From Nocardia niigatensis NBRC 100131 (lineage in GTDB: Bacteria > Actinomycetota > Actinomycetes > Mycobacteriales > Mycobacteriaceae), in the NCBI RefSeq assembly GCF_000308655.1, contig NZ_BAGC01000053.1, forward strand, positions 1 through 64,000: a DNA stretch of 64,000 bases, read 5' to 3'. Positions within the stretch are counted from its first letter, which is position 1. Every line of letters begins with the position of its first letter. The notes below the pieces were generated by a model. That model did no database searches and had not been told where the DNA came from. It worked only from the letters and a program-made list of their open reading frames with translations. A program made the position numbers and the translations under genes. Shown piece by piece: positions 17,410 to 26,489 of the stretch.

Positions 17410-17658
17410 TCATTCGGTCAGGAACTGCACGCACGTGCCGATGGTGGTCAGCCGCCGGTAGTCCGATTCCTCGATGCGGCGGCCGGAGGCCGCGGAAATC
17501 CGCTCGACGAAGGTCAGGAAGTCGAGCGAGTCGAGAGCCAGCGTCTCGCGCAGGGGTGCGTCGGCGGGGAGCGCCGCCAGCCGGTCGGGGGTGTCGAATC
17601 CGTGCAGGGCGTCGCGGACGATCCCCTCCGCGACATCGTCGGACAGCGTGGTGGACAT
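17410..17658 (-). CDS. Acyl carrier protein
   Basis: An 82-residue acidic carrier protein. Ser44 in LALDSLDFL is the expected 4'-phosphopantetheine attachment site, followed by the typical helices (FVERISAASGRRIEESDYRRLTTI). The gene begins five bases after the stop of the E2 gene and is the last of the acs-E1alpha-E1beta-E2-ACP operon. A free ACP behind a 2-oxoacid dehydrogenase is unusual. It could supply octanoyl-ACP for lipoylating E2, or accept an acyl group from the neighbouring ligase; both are inference. Confidence 0.82.
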   Translation of the reverse strand: MSTTLSDDVAEGIVRDALHGFDTPDRLAALPADAPLRETLALDSLDFLTFVERISAASGRRIEESDYRRLTTIGTCVQFLTE

Positions 17659-17663
17659 GGCCT

Positions 17664-19034
17664 TCAGAGCTCCTCTGGTTTTTGCAGCAGGTCGGACAGC
17701 GTATGGAGGAAGCGGGCGCCGATCGCGCCGTCGGTGGCGCGGTGGTCGGCCGACAGGGTGGCGGTCAGCTGGGGACGGACGCCGAGCAGACCGTCGACCG
17801 CGCAGGGGCGGTCACTGATCGCGCCGAATCCGACAATCGCGACCTGCGGCGCCGCGATGACCCCGTAGACGGAATCGACGCCCAGATCACCGAGATTCGT
17901 GACGGTCATGGTCGCGGGTGTGGCGTCCGAGGAGCGCAGATGCACGGCACGGGCGCGTTCCACGACGCCACGCAGGGCGCTCATCAGGTCCGGCAGAGCG
18001 AGGCGGCCGGCGTCGGGAATCGTGGGGACGATGATGCCGCCCGAACGCATGGACACCACTACCCCGAGGTGAACGCTTGCGGCGGGATGGAATTCGTCGT
18101 CGAACCAGTGGCCGTTCAGTTCCGGCACCGCCTCGGCCGCCCGGGCCGTAGCCGCCAGGAGCAGCGCGGCGGGCAGCATCCTGGCCGCGACCGGTACGCC
18201 GCGGTTGTAGTCCGCCAGCCAGTCCAGCGCCGCGCTCATATCGATGGTGCACGACAGATAGTAGTGCGGCACAGTGCGTTTCGATCTCGTCATCGCGGCC
18301 GCGATCAGTTTGCGGACCTCCGCGGGATCGTGTGCCGCGGTCCGCGCGGGCTCCGGTGCCGCGGAATCCGCGGCAGGGACGGATCTCGTTGTGGCGGTAT
18401 CGGGTTCGGCAGGAGGTCGCGCGGCGGCGGGCGCCGCATCAGGGGCCGGTCGCGAGGCGGCCGCGCGCACATCGGCGGCCCGGACCGCGCCCCCGGGGCC
18501 CGTCCCGGTGAGATCGGCGAGCGTCACCCCGGTTTCGCTCGCCAGCCGACGCGCGTACCCGGTGGCGCGCACCGCCGCCCGGTGCCCGCCCCGACGCTCG
18601 GCGATCGCGCGGTCGACATCGGCCCGTACGACCCGGCCGCCGGGTGCGGTGCCGTGTACCGCCGCCAGGTCGATCCCGGCCTCGTCGGCGAGCCGATGGA
18701 CGAGCGGCGTTGCGCGGACCGGTGATTCGGGCTCCTGCGGGCCGGGCGGCCCGGTAGCCGGCTCCGGTACGGGTGGCGGGTTCGCAGCGGCCGGCGCGGC
18801 CGCCACATCGATCGTCGCCAACGGCGTTCCGACCGGAACCGTGGTCCCCTCGGAGACCAGCAGGTCGCCGATCACGCCGTCCTCGAAGCATTCGACCTCG
18901 ATCGCCGCCTTGGTGGTGTCGACCTCGGCCACGACGTCACCACGATGAACGACATCGCCCGGCCGCACGCGCCATTCGAGCAGGGTGCCCTCGGTCATGT
19001 CCGCGCCGAGCGACGGCATCCGGAATTCGGACAA
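17664..19034 (-). CDS. Dihydrolipoamide acyltransferase E2 of a 2-oxoacid dehydrogenase
   Basis: A 456-residue E2. Residues 1-76 form a lipoyl domain with the lipoyl-lysine Lys42 in VDTTKAAIEVE. Two peripheral-subunit-binding domains follow (about 108-143 and 157-190, both ending GG-V-RAADV-like), then a Pro/Ala-rich linker and the catalytic domain (about 235-456) with SADHRATDG holding the active-site His. Two subunit-binding domains in one E2 is atypical. The TTG at 19034 is preferred over the ATG at 19019 because MSEFRMPSLGADM is the normal family N-terminus; the E1beta stop lies directly before it. The substrate may be pyruvate, acetoin or a branched-chain oxoacid. Confidence 0.87.
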   Translation of the reverse strand: MSEFRMPSLGADMTEGTLLEWRVRPGDVVHRGDVVAEVDTTKAAIEVECFEDGVIGDLLVSEGTTVPVGTPLATIDVAAAPAAANPPPVPEPATGPPGPQEPESPVRATPLVHRLADEAGIDLAAVHGTAPGGRVVRADVDRAIAERRGGHRAAVRATGYARRLASETGVTLADLTGTGPGGAVRAADVRAAASRPAPDAAPAAARPPAEPDTATTRSVPAADSAAPEPARTAAHDPAEVRKLIAAAMTRSKRTVPHYYLSCTIDMSAALDWLADYNRGVPVAARMLPAALLLAATARAAEAVPELNGHWFDDEFHPAASVHLGVVVSMRSGGIIVPTIPDAGRLALPDLMSALRGVVERARAVHLRSSDATPATMTVTNLGDLGVDSVYGVIAAPQVAIVGFGAISDRPCAVDGLLGVRPQLTATLSADHRATDGAIGARFLHTLSDLLQKPEEL

Positions 19035-19035
19035 C

Positions 19036-20004
19036 TCAACTCACCGCCTTGCGGACGGCCTCGGCGACGACCGCGGGCTGGGGTAGCGCGGCTTCCTCGA
19101 GCTGGCGGGCATAGGGAATCGGAACCTCCGCGCTGCAGACGCGCGCGATCGGAGCATCCAGGAGGTAGTACCCGTTCTCCGCGGCACGCGCGGCGATTTC
19201 GGCGGCGATGCCGACGCTGCGCCACCCCTCATCGACGATGACCAACCGGTGTGTCCGCGCGAGTGACGCGAGGACCGTCGCCTCGTCCAGCGGACGCAAG
19301 GTGCGCAGGTCGATGACCTCCGCCGCGATGCCCTCCACGGCCAGCTCGTCGGCCGCGGCCTCCGCGACGCGGAGCGCGCCGCCATAGGAGACCAGCGTGA
19401 CATCGGACCCGGCGCGCCGGACGACGGCCGAGTCGATGTCCACGGCGCCAGCATCCGAGGGCAGTTCGGCCTCGCTGTTGTACAGCGCGATCGGCTCGAA
19501 GATCAGTACCGGGTCCGGGTCCTGCAGCGCCGTCCACAACATGCCGCGAGCGTCCGCGACGGTGGCCGGCGAGAGGACGCGCAGTCCGGGGATGTGCGCG
19601 TAGAACGCCTCCAGGCTGTGCGAATGCTGCGCCCCCAGTTGCCTTCCCGCGCCCGTGGCCATGCGGATGACCAGCGGCACGCCGAGCTGGCCGCCGGACA
19701 TGTGCCGCAGGGTCGCGGCATTGTTGAGAATCTGGTCCAGGGCGAGCAGGCTGAAGTTGACGGTCATGATCTCGACGATGGGACGCAGCCCACCCAGTGC
19801 CGCACCGATTCCCGCGCCCACGAAGGCGGATTCGCTCAAGGGGGTGTCGCGAATGCGCTGCGGGCCGAATTCGTCGAGCAGGCCCCTGCTCACGCCGAAG
19901 CAGCCGCCGTAGGCGCCCACGTCCTCGCCCATGAGGAAAACCCGATCATCGCGAATCAGGGCTTCACGCAACGCTTCCCGGACGGCGTCCCGATAGGTGG
20001 TCAT
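19036..20004 (-). CDS. 2-oxoacid (pyruvate/acetoin-type) dehydrogenase E1 beta subunit
   Basis: A 322-residue E1beta starting MTTYRDAVREALREAL. GEDVGAYGGCFGVSRGLLDEFG is the cofactor-proximal N-terminal motif, and the C-terminal transketolase domain (VVIVDEGWRSVGIAAEIAAR) is complete. Together with E1alpha it forms the thiamine-diphosphate-dependent decarboxylating component that loads acyl groups onto E2. Its ATG overlaps the E1alpha stop (ATGA). No dihydrolipoamide dehydrogenase (E3) is in the cluster, so the complex must borrow the cell's general E3. Confidence 0.87.
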   Translation of the reverse strand: MTTYRDAVREALREALIRDDRVFLMGEDVGAYGGCFGVSRGLLDEFGPQRIRDTPLSESAFVGAGIGAALGGLRPIVEIMTVNFSLLALDQILNNAATLRHMSGGQLGVPLVIRMATGAGRQLGAQHSHSLEAFYAHIPGLRVLSPATVADARGMLWTALQDPDPVLIFEPIALYNSEAELPSDAGAVDIDSAVVRRAGSDVTLVSYGGALRVAEAAADELAVEGIAAEVIDLRTLRPLDEATVLASLARTHRLVIVDEGWRSVGIAAEIAARAAENGYYLLDAPIARVCSAEVPIPYARQLEEAALPQPAVVAEAVRKAVS

Positions 20005-20993
20005 CTCGTCTCCGCATACACGTGGCGGGTCAGGTCGGCGACAGGTTCGAGTGGCGCCGCTTCGGCGGTCGCGACCGCGGCGTCGATCTCCGCGTCGACT
20101 TCCTTCTCCAGCACGGCCCGATCGTCGGGCCCGCACGCGCCGTCGGCGCGCAGTGCCGCGAACAGATTCGGGATGGGATCGCGGGACTTCCATTGCTCGA
20201 TCTCGGCCTTGTCCCGGTACCGATCCGCGTCGTACATCGAATGCGCACGGAACCGATAGGTGCGCAATTCCAGAAAACACGGTCCGCGCCCGCCGCGGAT
20301 GGATTCGGTCGCGCGCCGGGTGGCGGCCGCGACCGCGACCGCGTCCATGCCGTCCACCGGCCAGGACGCGAGTCCGTAACTCGCGGCCCGCAGGGACAGA
20401 TCGGTCACCGCGTGCTCGCGCCGGAGCGCGGTGCCCATGGCGTATCGGTTGTTCTCGCAGGCGAACAGCACCGGCAGGCGCCACAGTGCCGCGAGGTTGA
20501 GGCACTCGTGGAACTCACCCTCGGCGACCGCGCCATCGCCGAACAGGCACACGGTCACGGCATCGCGCCCGCGGAGCGAGTCCGCGAGGGCCAGACCGAC
20601 CGCCAGGGGCAGCCCGCCGCCGACGATGGCATTGCCGCCGTAGAAGCGGCGTGGGCCGTCGAACAGATGCATGGAGCCGCCGCGGCCGTGGCTGCATCCG
20701 GTTGCGCGGCCGTACATCTCGGCCATCACGGCGTCCATCGGAATGCCCCGGGCCAGCGCGTGCCCGTGCTCACGGTAGGTGGAGACGACGGCGTCACCGG
20801 GTTCGAGCACGCTCAGCAGCCCCGCAGCGATCGCCTCCTCCCCGATCGACAGGTGCAGGAAGCCACGAATGGACTCGGCGCTGTAGAGCTGCACGCACCG
20901 CTCCTCGAAGCGGCGGATGCGAATCATCTGACGCAGCAACGACAGTCGCTCGTCGACGGCGGGCACGGCCCCGTCCCCCGCTGCGGCGGTCAC
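20001..20993 (-). CDS. 2-oxoacid (pyruvate/acetoin-type) dehydrogenase E1 alpha subunit
   Basis: A 330-residue E1alpha. The thiamine-diphosphate/Mg motif runs from GDG at 152-154 to NN at 181-182, and SHGRGGSMH and the phosphorylation-loop-like YRFRAHSMYDADRYR segment are present. The start is a GTG at 20993 whose first bases overlap the acs stop codon. The length and GRGGSMH motif are shared by pyruvate and acetoin dehydrogenases. With Acs beside it, acetoin cleavage (releasing acetaldehyde, then acetate) is a real alternative to pyruvate oxidation. Confidence 0.87.
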   Translation of the reverse strand: MTAAAGDGAVPAVDERLSLLRQMIRIRRFEERCVQLYSAESIRGFLHLSIGEEAIAAGLLSVLEPGDAVVSTYREHGHALARGIPMDAVMAEMYGRATGCSHGRGGSMHLFDGPRRFYGGNAIVGGGLPLAVGLALADSLRGRDAVTVCLFGDGAVAEGEFHECLNLAALWRLPVLFACENNRYAMGTALRREHAVTDLSLRAASYGLASWPVDGMDAVAVAAATRRATESIRGGRGPCFLELRTYRFRAHSMYDADRYRDKAEIEQWKSRDPIPNLFAALRADGACGPDDRAVLEKEVDAEIDAAVATAEAAPLEPVADLTRHVYAETR

Positions 20994-22810
20994 CGGGCAC
21001 TCTCCAGCGTCGAGATGTCACCTTCGGGAAGACCGAGGTCGCGAGCCTTCAGCAAGCGGCGCATCACCTTTCCGCTGCGGGTGTGCGGCAGGGCGTCGGT
21101 GAAGACGACCTGCTTGGGGGCCACCGCGCCCATTTGCCTTCTGCCGAAGGCGACGATGTCGTCGTGAAGCTCCTGTGACGGTTCCCGTCCCGGCCGTAGT
21201 TGCACGAACGCCTTGACCACCTCGCCCGCAATCGGATCCGGGGTGCCGATGACCCCGGCCTCGGCGACTGCCGGATGCGCCATCAGCACGCTCTCGACCT
21301 CGAACGGGCCGATCAGGTGCCCGGCGGACTTGATGACGTCGTCGGCCCGGCCGACGAACCAGTAGTAGCCGTCGTCGTCCCGTCGCGCCAGGTCCCCGCT
21401 CAGGTACCACCCGTCGGCGAAGGCTCGCGCGTACTTCTCCGGTTCGTTCCAGTAGCCGCGGAACATCGACGGCCACCCGGTGCGCAGGGCCAGCTCCCCC
21501 ACCTCGCCGGGTGGCGCGGGCTCGACCCGTCCGTCGTCGGTCACCGCGGCACGCCCATCGCGGCCACGGCGCAGGATGGTCGCTTCGATACCCGGGAGCG
21601 GACGGCCCATCGAACCGGGGCGGATCTGCTCGGCCGCGAAATTGGCGATCATGATGGCACCGGTCTCGGTCTGCCACCAATTGTCGTGCACCGCATGACC
21701 GAGCACCTGTTTGCCCCACACCACGATCTCGGGGTTCAGCGGCTCACCGACGCTCGCGACGAAACGCAGGCACGACAGATCGGTACCGGCCGGCAGTTCG
21801 TCGCCGCGCCGCATGAGCATCCGCAGCGCGGTAGGCGCGGTGTACCACACCGAAACCCGTTCCGCGGTCAGGACTTCATACCAGCGCTGGGCATCGAAAT
21901 CGGCCTCGTCACTGATCAGCGTCACCCCCAGCACCAGGGGTGCGATGACACCGTATGTCATGCCGGTGACCCAGCCGGGGTCGGCCGTGCACCAGAAGAC
22001 GTCACCGGGCCGCAGATCGAGGGCGTAGTGGGCGCTGATCCGGTGGGCCAGCACGGCGCCGTGCACGTGCACGGCGCCCTTGGGTGTGCCGGTGGTGCCG
22101 CTGGTGAAGTGCAACAGGGCCGGATCCTCGGGTCCGGTCGGCGCGATGGGGAATTCGTCCTCGACGAGACCCATCGCCAGTGTCAGGCCGACGGTGTCGT
22201 CGACCGGCGGATCGTCGATGTCCGCGTCGGTGACCAGCACATGCCGGAGTGCGGGCAGAACCGCCCGATTCGCCGCGATCTTGCCGCGGTACTGCCCGAC
22301 GGTGGTGATCAATGCGGTCGCACCCGAGATCTCGAGCCGTTGCCGGACCGGTTCCGGGCCGAAGGCCGAGAACAGCGGGACCACAACACATCCGGCCTTC
22401 CACGCTCCGAGACAGGCGATGTACAGCTCCGGCGTGCGGCCGAGCAGCAGGCACACCCGATCGCCGCGCCGCACACCGAGGTCACGCAGCACATGGGCGA
22501 ATCTGTTGCTGAGCGTGGCCAGTTCGGAGTACGTCAAGGTGGTGACGCCGCCCGCGGCGGCCAGGCAACGCAGCGCCGGCGCATCCGCCAGGGGTGTTCC
22601 GAGATGCCTGTCGACGGCCTCGTGAGCGATGTTCACACCACCGCCGGGCAGCCCATCGAGAGCGGCGTGGGCGGTGTCCCAACTGAATGCCCGGCAGGAC
22701 ATCTCGTACGCCTCGAGATTGGCCTCGGCCCGCTCCCGCGGCGTCTTGTCGATCGGCGCCCAGCGCATCGGCGTCGGCATCGACGGCTGTTGGCGGTTCG
22801 TGGTCTTCAT
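20990..22810 (-). CDS. acsA: Acetate-CoA ligase (AcsA type)
   Basis: A 606-residue AMP-forming acetyl-CoA synthetase of the AcsA branch. LHFTSGTTGTPKGAVHVHG is the ATP loop, DNWWQTETG the acetate-site motif with the Trp that limits chain length, GWYLSGDLARRDDDGYYWFVGRADD the hinge, and HTRSGKVMRRLLKA holds the C-terminal catalytic Lys that PatZ-type acetyltransferases can modify. GGAGGTACCG immediately before ATG 22810 fixes the start. It is the first gene of the acs-E1alpha-E1beta-E2-ACP operon, and two DosR-box-like sites lie within 110 bases upstream. It converts acetate, ATP and CoA to acetyl-CoA. Confidence 0.88.
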   Translation of the reverse strand: MKTTNRQQPSMPTPMRWAPIDKTPRERAEANLEAYEMSCRAFSWDTAHAALDGLPGGGVNIAHEAVDRHLGTPLADAPALRCLAAAGGVTTLTYSELATLSNRFAHVLRDLGVRRGDRVCLLLGRTPELYIACLGAWKAGCVVVPLFSAFGPEPVRQRLEISGATALITTVGQYRGKIAANRAVLPALRHVLVTDADIDDPPVDDTVGLTLAMGLVEDEFPIAPTGPEDPALLHFTSGTTGTPKGAVHVHGAVLAHRISAHYALDLRPGDVFWCTADPGWVTGMTYGVIAPLVLGVTLISDEADFDAQRWYEVLTAERVSVWYTAPTALRMLMRRGDELPAGTDLSCLRFVASVGEPLNPEIVVWGKQVLGHAVHDNWWQTETGAIMIANFAAEQIRPGSMGRPLPGIEATILRRGRDGRAAVTDDGRVEPAPPGEVGELALRTGWPSMFRGYWNEPEKYARAFADGWYLSGDLARRDDDGYYWFVGRADDVIKSAGHLIGPFEVESVLMAHPAVAEAGVIGTPDPIAGEVVKAFVQLRPGREPSQELHDDIVAFGRRQMGAVAPKQVVFTDALPHTRSGKVMRRLLKARDLGLPEGDISTLESAR

Positions 22811-22857
22811 CGGTACCTCCCATATCCAGTCAACGACCGCGACCCTGATGCGGGGCA

Positions 22858-22871
22858 GGGCGCAAAGACCA
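22858..22871. promoter_or_regulatory. DosR-box-like site 3 (acs / DUF2267 divergent region)
   Basis: GGGCGCAAAGACCA retains the GGG...CAAAGACC core seen at 56869. It is a weak match (four mismatches to GGGAC-N4-GTCCC) 48 bases upstream of acsA. Confidence 0.35.
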
Positions 22872-22900
22872 TCGCGGCGGTGACCTCCGTCGTCCGTGCC

Positions 22901-22914
22901 GTGGCACGAGTCCT
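22901..22914. promoter_or_regulatory. DosR-box-like site 4 (acs / DUF2267 divergent region)
   Basis: GTGGCACGAGTCCT has a good right half, and the extended AGTCCTCTG is identical to that at 12028-12036; the left half has two mismatches. It is 77 bases before the DUF2267 start and 91 bases before acsA. Confidence 0.4.
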
Positions 22915-22990
22915 CTGCCGTCGACCACCGCGGGGAGCGCACGCTCGAGCCGTACCGAGTGCTCGACCACCTCCCGAAAGGCAGTGTCCG

Positions 22991-23638
22991 ATGAGCCATC
23001 ACACCGATCCGTACGCACCGAGCCTGCACACCGCCCACGAATGGCTGGCGGCCGTGGCCGAGGCCATCGACACCGAGGACCGCTTCGTCGCCCACCGCGC
23101 CCTGCGCGCGTGGTTGCACACCGTGCGTGACCGCCTGGGCGTCAATGCGGCCGCGCATCTCAGCGCCCAGTTGCCCGAACTGCTGCGTGGGGTGTTCTTC
23201 GAGGGATGGATGCCGGCACAGGTGCCGGTCCCCCACGATGCGCCGTCATTCCTCACCCAATTCGCCCATGCCGCGGGTGTCACCCCGGAAGCGGCCGTGC
23301 CGCTGGCGGGTGCGGTGACCGATGCCCTCGCCGGCCTTTTCTCGCCCGGCCAGCTCGATCATGTGCTCGCGCAGCTGCCGGTGCGGCTGCGCTTCCTCCT
23401 GCTCGGCACCGACCTGGCGTCGGTCTACGCGGGAGCTGCGGTCTTCCCGCAGCCGGATGCGACCCAGGCCGAGGATTTCGACCGCCGGCTGACCGCGCTG
23501 ACCGAGGCGGTCGCCGCACTCGTCCGGGGCCTCGAGTTCCCCGCGGACAACGAACTCGACGAGAACGCCGCCTTCTCCGCCGCGCAGCGGGCTCACCGGA
23601 TCCTGCTCGCCGAGGGACTGACGGGATCCGGGCGCTGA
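22991..23638 (+). CDS. DUF2267 domain protein
   Basis: A 215-residue helical protein of the DUF2267 family. Two similar repeats are visible (AHEWLAAVAEAIDTEDRFVAHRALRAWLHTVRDRLGVNAAAHLSAQLPELLRG..., then SFLTQFAHAAGVTPEAAVPLAGAVTDALAGLFSPGQLDHVLAQLP). The family has no known enzymatic role; its members often sit in stress or dormancy gene clusters in actinobacteria. AAAGG lies about 10 bases before ATG 22991. It is divergent from acsA and 79 bases upstream of the M50/CBS gene on the same strand. Confidence 0.8.
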   Translation: MSHHTDPYAPSLHTAHEWLAAVAEAIDTEDRFVAHRALRAWLHTVRDRLGVNAAAHLSAQLPELLRGVFFEGWMPAQVPVPHDAPSFLTQFAHAAGVTPEAAVPLAGAVTDALAGLFSPGQLDHVLAQLPVRLRFLLLGTDLASVYAGAAVFPQPDATQAEDFDRRLTALTEAVAALVRGLEFPADNELDENAAFSAAQRAHRILLAEGLTGSGR

Positions 23639-23717
23639 CCCACCACCACGAATGCGCCGCGGGACGGGTCGACAGCCCCCGCGGCACGCGCACCGCACCA
23701 CATCGAACGAGGAAGCC

Positions 23718-24869
23718 ATGCTGCTCCAATCCACAGTTCCGCTGGGAAGAATCGCCGGAATCCGCATCGCCGTGCACTGGTCCGCCGCGGTCACCGTGGG
23801 GCTTTTCACCTGGATTCTCGCCACCTACCTCCAAGGCACCGCCGGCACCGGGATCGTCTGGGCCGCCGCGACGGTCGGTGCGCTCGCGCTGATCGCGTGT
23901 CTGCTCGCGCACGAGCTCGCGCATTCGATCGTGGCCACCCGCAACGGAATTCATGTCGAACGCATCGTGCTGTGGCTGCTCGGCGGGGCCTCCGAGCTGA
24001 CCGACGAGCCGAAGGACGCCCGGACCGACCTGCGGGTCGCGCTGGTCGGCCCCGGCACCAGCCTGTTGCTGGGCATCATGGGCTTCGGCGCGGCGGCGGT
24101 GTCGTCGGTCTTCTCCCCAGGCGGCGCGGTCACCGCGACCCTGGTCTGGCTCGCAACCGTGAATGTGGTGCTCGCCGTGTTCAATATGCTCCCGGGCGCG
24201 CCGCTCGACGGCGGCCGGGTGGTGCGGGCGGTGATCTGGTGGCGCAGCGGCGACCGGTTGCGTGCCGAGACCGCGGCCGCCCGCTCCGGACAGGTCCTGG
24301 GCATGACCCTGGGTGGCATCGGCGTCGCCGAGATCATCGCGTTCGGCAACTTCAGCGGCCTGTGGCTGATCCTGCTCGGCTGGTTCCTCTTCAGCGCCGC
24401 CAACAGCGAGCTGACCATGGCGGGCCTGCGACATCAGCTGGGCGCCACCACCGTCGGGGACATCATGACTCCCGCGCCGCAGGCGGTCGACGCCGCATGG
24501 ACCCTGGACCAGCTCCTCCGATCCGAGCTCGTCTACTCCCGCCACCGGGTGTTCCCGGTCGTCGACCACGACGGCCACCCGTTCGCGGTTCTCGCCTGGG
24601 CCGACCTGCTGGGTCCCCGCGCGCGGCTGCACCCCGGCCTCCGTGTCGCCGACCTGGCCCGCCCGCTCCCTCCGGCGGCCATCGTCCGCGCCGACGATCC
24701 GCTCGGCGACGTGATCGCCCGAATCGTCCTGCGTCCCAACCTCGATGCGGTCGCCGTCACCGACCCTGCCGGCCGCCTCGCCGGCCTCGTCACCTCGACA
24801 GACCTCGCCTTGGCCTGCAATCGCTCCGCCCTGGGACTCCCGGCCGCGCCGTCGGACAGTACCCGCTGA
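23718..24869 (+). CDS. Site-2-protease-type M50 metalloprotease with CBS domains (Rv2625c-like)
   Basis: A 383-residue polytopic protein. Zinc motif HELAH at 65-69 lies in the second membrane segment, and the third ligand lies in NMLPGAPLDGGRVV (Asp about 164), so the intramembrane protease is likely active. About six membrane segments are followed from about residue 240 by a pair of CBS domains (TVGDIMTPAPQAVDAAWTL... and VTDPAGRLAGLVTSTDLAL) that usually sense adenosine nucleotides. M. tuberculosis Rv2625c (393 residues) has the same make-up and is in the DosR regulon. The target substrate is unknown. The 3' end is 15 bases from the convergent ABC permease. Confidence 0.87.
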   Translation: MLLQSTVPLGRIAGIRIAVHWSAAVTVGLFTWILATYLQGTAGTGIVWAAATVGALALIACLLAHELAHSIVATRNGIHVERIVLWLLGGASELTDEPKDARTDLRVALVGPGTSLLLGIMGFGAAAVSSVFSPGGAVTATLVWLATVNVVLAVFNMLPGAPLDGGRVVRAVIWWRSGDRLRAETAAARSGQVLGMTLGGIGVAEIIAFGNFSGLWLILLGWFLFSAANSELTMAGLRHQLGATTVGDIMTPAPQAVDAAWTLDQLLRSELVYSRHRVFPVVDHDGHPFAVLAWADLLGPRARLHPGLRVADLARPLPPAAIVRADDPLGDVIARIVLRPNLDAVAVTDPAGRLAGLVTSTDLALACNRSALGLPAAPSDSTR

Positions 24870-24884
24870 AAAGCGCCTGCGCCG

Positions 24885-26489
24885 CTACGCCGAGACGAGG
24901 TCGCGACGGCGGAAGACGACAAGCCCGACCGCGAACAGGCTCGCTCCGATCAGCGTGAGCACGACAGCCGCGGTCGGCGCGAACGGCTGCATCGGGATGC
25001 GCGCCAGCGCGTGGAACGGGGACAGGCGCAGGGACCATTCGGGGAGCTTCAGTGCGGTGCCCAGAGTGTCCCAGAGGTAGGCGGCCACGACGAGGGCGTG
25101 GACGAAGGTGACGGCACGCGGGACCACCGCCAGGGCGAGGGTGGCGGCACCGATCGTGACACCGATCAGCGGGAGGCTGTTGGCCGCTGCCGCCGTGAGG
25201 GAGCCGAGGGCGACGGGGCGGCCGGTCAGCGCGGCACCGGCCCAGATACCGACGGCGGCAAGGAAGGCCAGTGCGGTGGCGGACCCGAGGGCCAGCAGCG
25301 CGCGGCCGGACAGCCAGCCGACGCATGAGCGGGGCATGGCCAGCACGAGTTCCAGGCGGCCGGTAGCCTCCTCGCCTCGCGCGGCCACGATCACGGTGAC
25401 GGCCAGCAACGCTGCCAGCAGCTGGATCAGTGAGAAGAGCGCGGACACGAATCCGTCGACGGCCAGCTTCTTTCCGAAGAACTGGGTGTAGATGGGTGTG
25501 CGCTGCATGAAATCGAGCATCGTCTTGATCAGGCTGCCCATCAGCAGCGCGTAGAGGGCCGTTCCGGCGAACCAGAACCCCAACTGTGGCGCCTCGTCCC
25601 GCAACGCCGCCTGCCAGGACGAACCGAGCAGCAGCCGGCGCGGCGCGCGGCTGTCGCGCAGCTCGAGCAGGCCGCGTCCGATGTCACGAGTGCGCAGCAG
25701 GACGACCGAGATCGCCAGCAGGACAGCCGTTCCCGAGAAGATCACCGCGAGCGCGGCTGGTGACGGCGGGGCCGGAGGCCGCAATTCCTCGAACCAGCCC
25801 AGCGGCGTCACCCAGCGCAGCCAGGGGATCCCGTCGCCGATGTCGGCGGGCGCACGGACCACGAACGCGATGACCACGACCGCCGCCGCGAGCAGCCGCG
25901 CGCCACGGACGGTCGCCGTCAGCTGGGAGGTCAAGGCGGCCACCGCCGCGAACAGCAGCGCCGGCGTGACGAGCTGGAGTCCGAGCTCCCCCGACTCCGC
26001 GACCGTGAGCAGGTCCTGCGGCACACCGACGGCCGCGAGCGCGAGCACACTCACACCGCCGATCACGCAGGCCTGCACCACGGTAGCCGTTACCGCGGCC
26101 GCGAACCACCGTCGGCGCGACTGCCCTCCGGACAGCACCAGATCGCCCCGGGACGCGTCTTCCTCGCCACGGAGCGCACCCGAGGTGATCACCGAGGCCC
26201 ACACCGCCATGATGATTCCGACGCTGGTCATGGTCCGCCACGCCACCCATCCGGTCGGATCACCGATATCGAACGGATAGCCGTAGAGCGCCCGCAACGC
26301 ACCGTTGTTCACCAGCGGAGCCAGCATCGCCGATCGGGTCGCCTTCGCGGGGAAAGCCACGACGTAGGTTTGCAGTGACACCGTGCAGAACACGGCCATC
26401 AGCACTGTCATCACCACGAGCGAGACGCGATTGGTGTGCAGCCTCGCCCGCACCATCACCAGATATCCGTGCCACGCTTCGCGCGTCAT
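24885..26489 (-). CDS. ABC-2-type exporter permease
   Basis: A 534-residue integral membrane protein with about 12 hydrophobic segments in two similar halves, the arrangement of antibiotic or polyketide exporter permeases. It is translationally coupled to the ATP-binding gene upstream: its ATG at 26489 overlaps that gene's TGA. It begins MTREAWHGYLVMVRARLHTNRVSLVVMTV and ends with FRRRDLVSA. The exported substrate cannot be deduced. It is the last gene of the SDR-SHOCT-USP-ABC run. Confidence 0.8.
   Translation of the reverse strand: MTREAWHGYLVMVRARLHTNRVSLVVMTVLMAVFCTVSLQTYVVAFPAKATRSAMLAPLVNNGALRALYGYPFDIGDPTGWVAWRTMTSVGIIMAVWASVITSGALRGEEDASRGDLVLSGGQSRRRWFAAAVTATVVQACVIGGVSVLALAAVGVPQDLLTVAESGELGLQLVTPALLFAAVAALTSQLTATVRGARLLAAAVVVIAFVVRAPADIGDGIPWLRWVTPLGWFEELRPPAPPSPAALAVIFSGTAVLLAISVVLLRTRDIGRGLLELRDSRAPRRLLLGSSWQAALRDEAPQLGFWFAGTALYALLMGSLIKTMLDFMQRTPIYTQFFGKKLAVDGFVSALFSLIQLLAALLAVTVIVAARGEEATGRLELVLAMPRSCVGWLSGRALLALGSATALAFLAAVGIWAGAALTGRPVALGSLTAAAANSLPLIGVTIGAATLALAVVPRAVTFVHALVVAAYLWDTLGTALKLPEWSLRLSPFHALARIPMQPFAPTAAVVLTLIGASLFAVGLVVFRRRDLVSA

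Noticed and set aside
21200..22990. Long plus-strand extension upstream of the DUF2267 protein
   Set aside because: It is antisense to acsA; the DUF2267 homology and the start with a ribosome-binding site begin at 22991.
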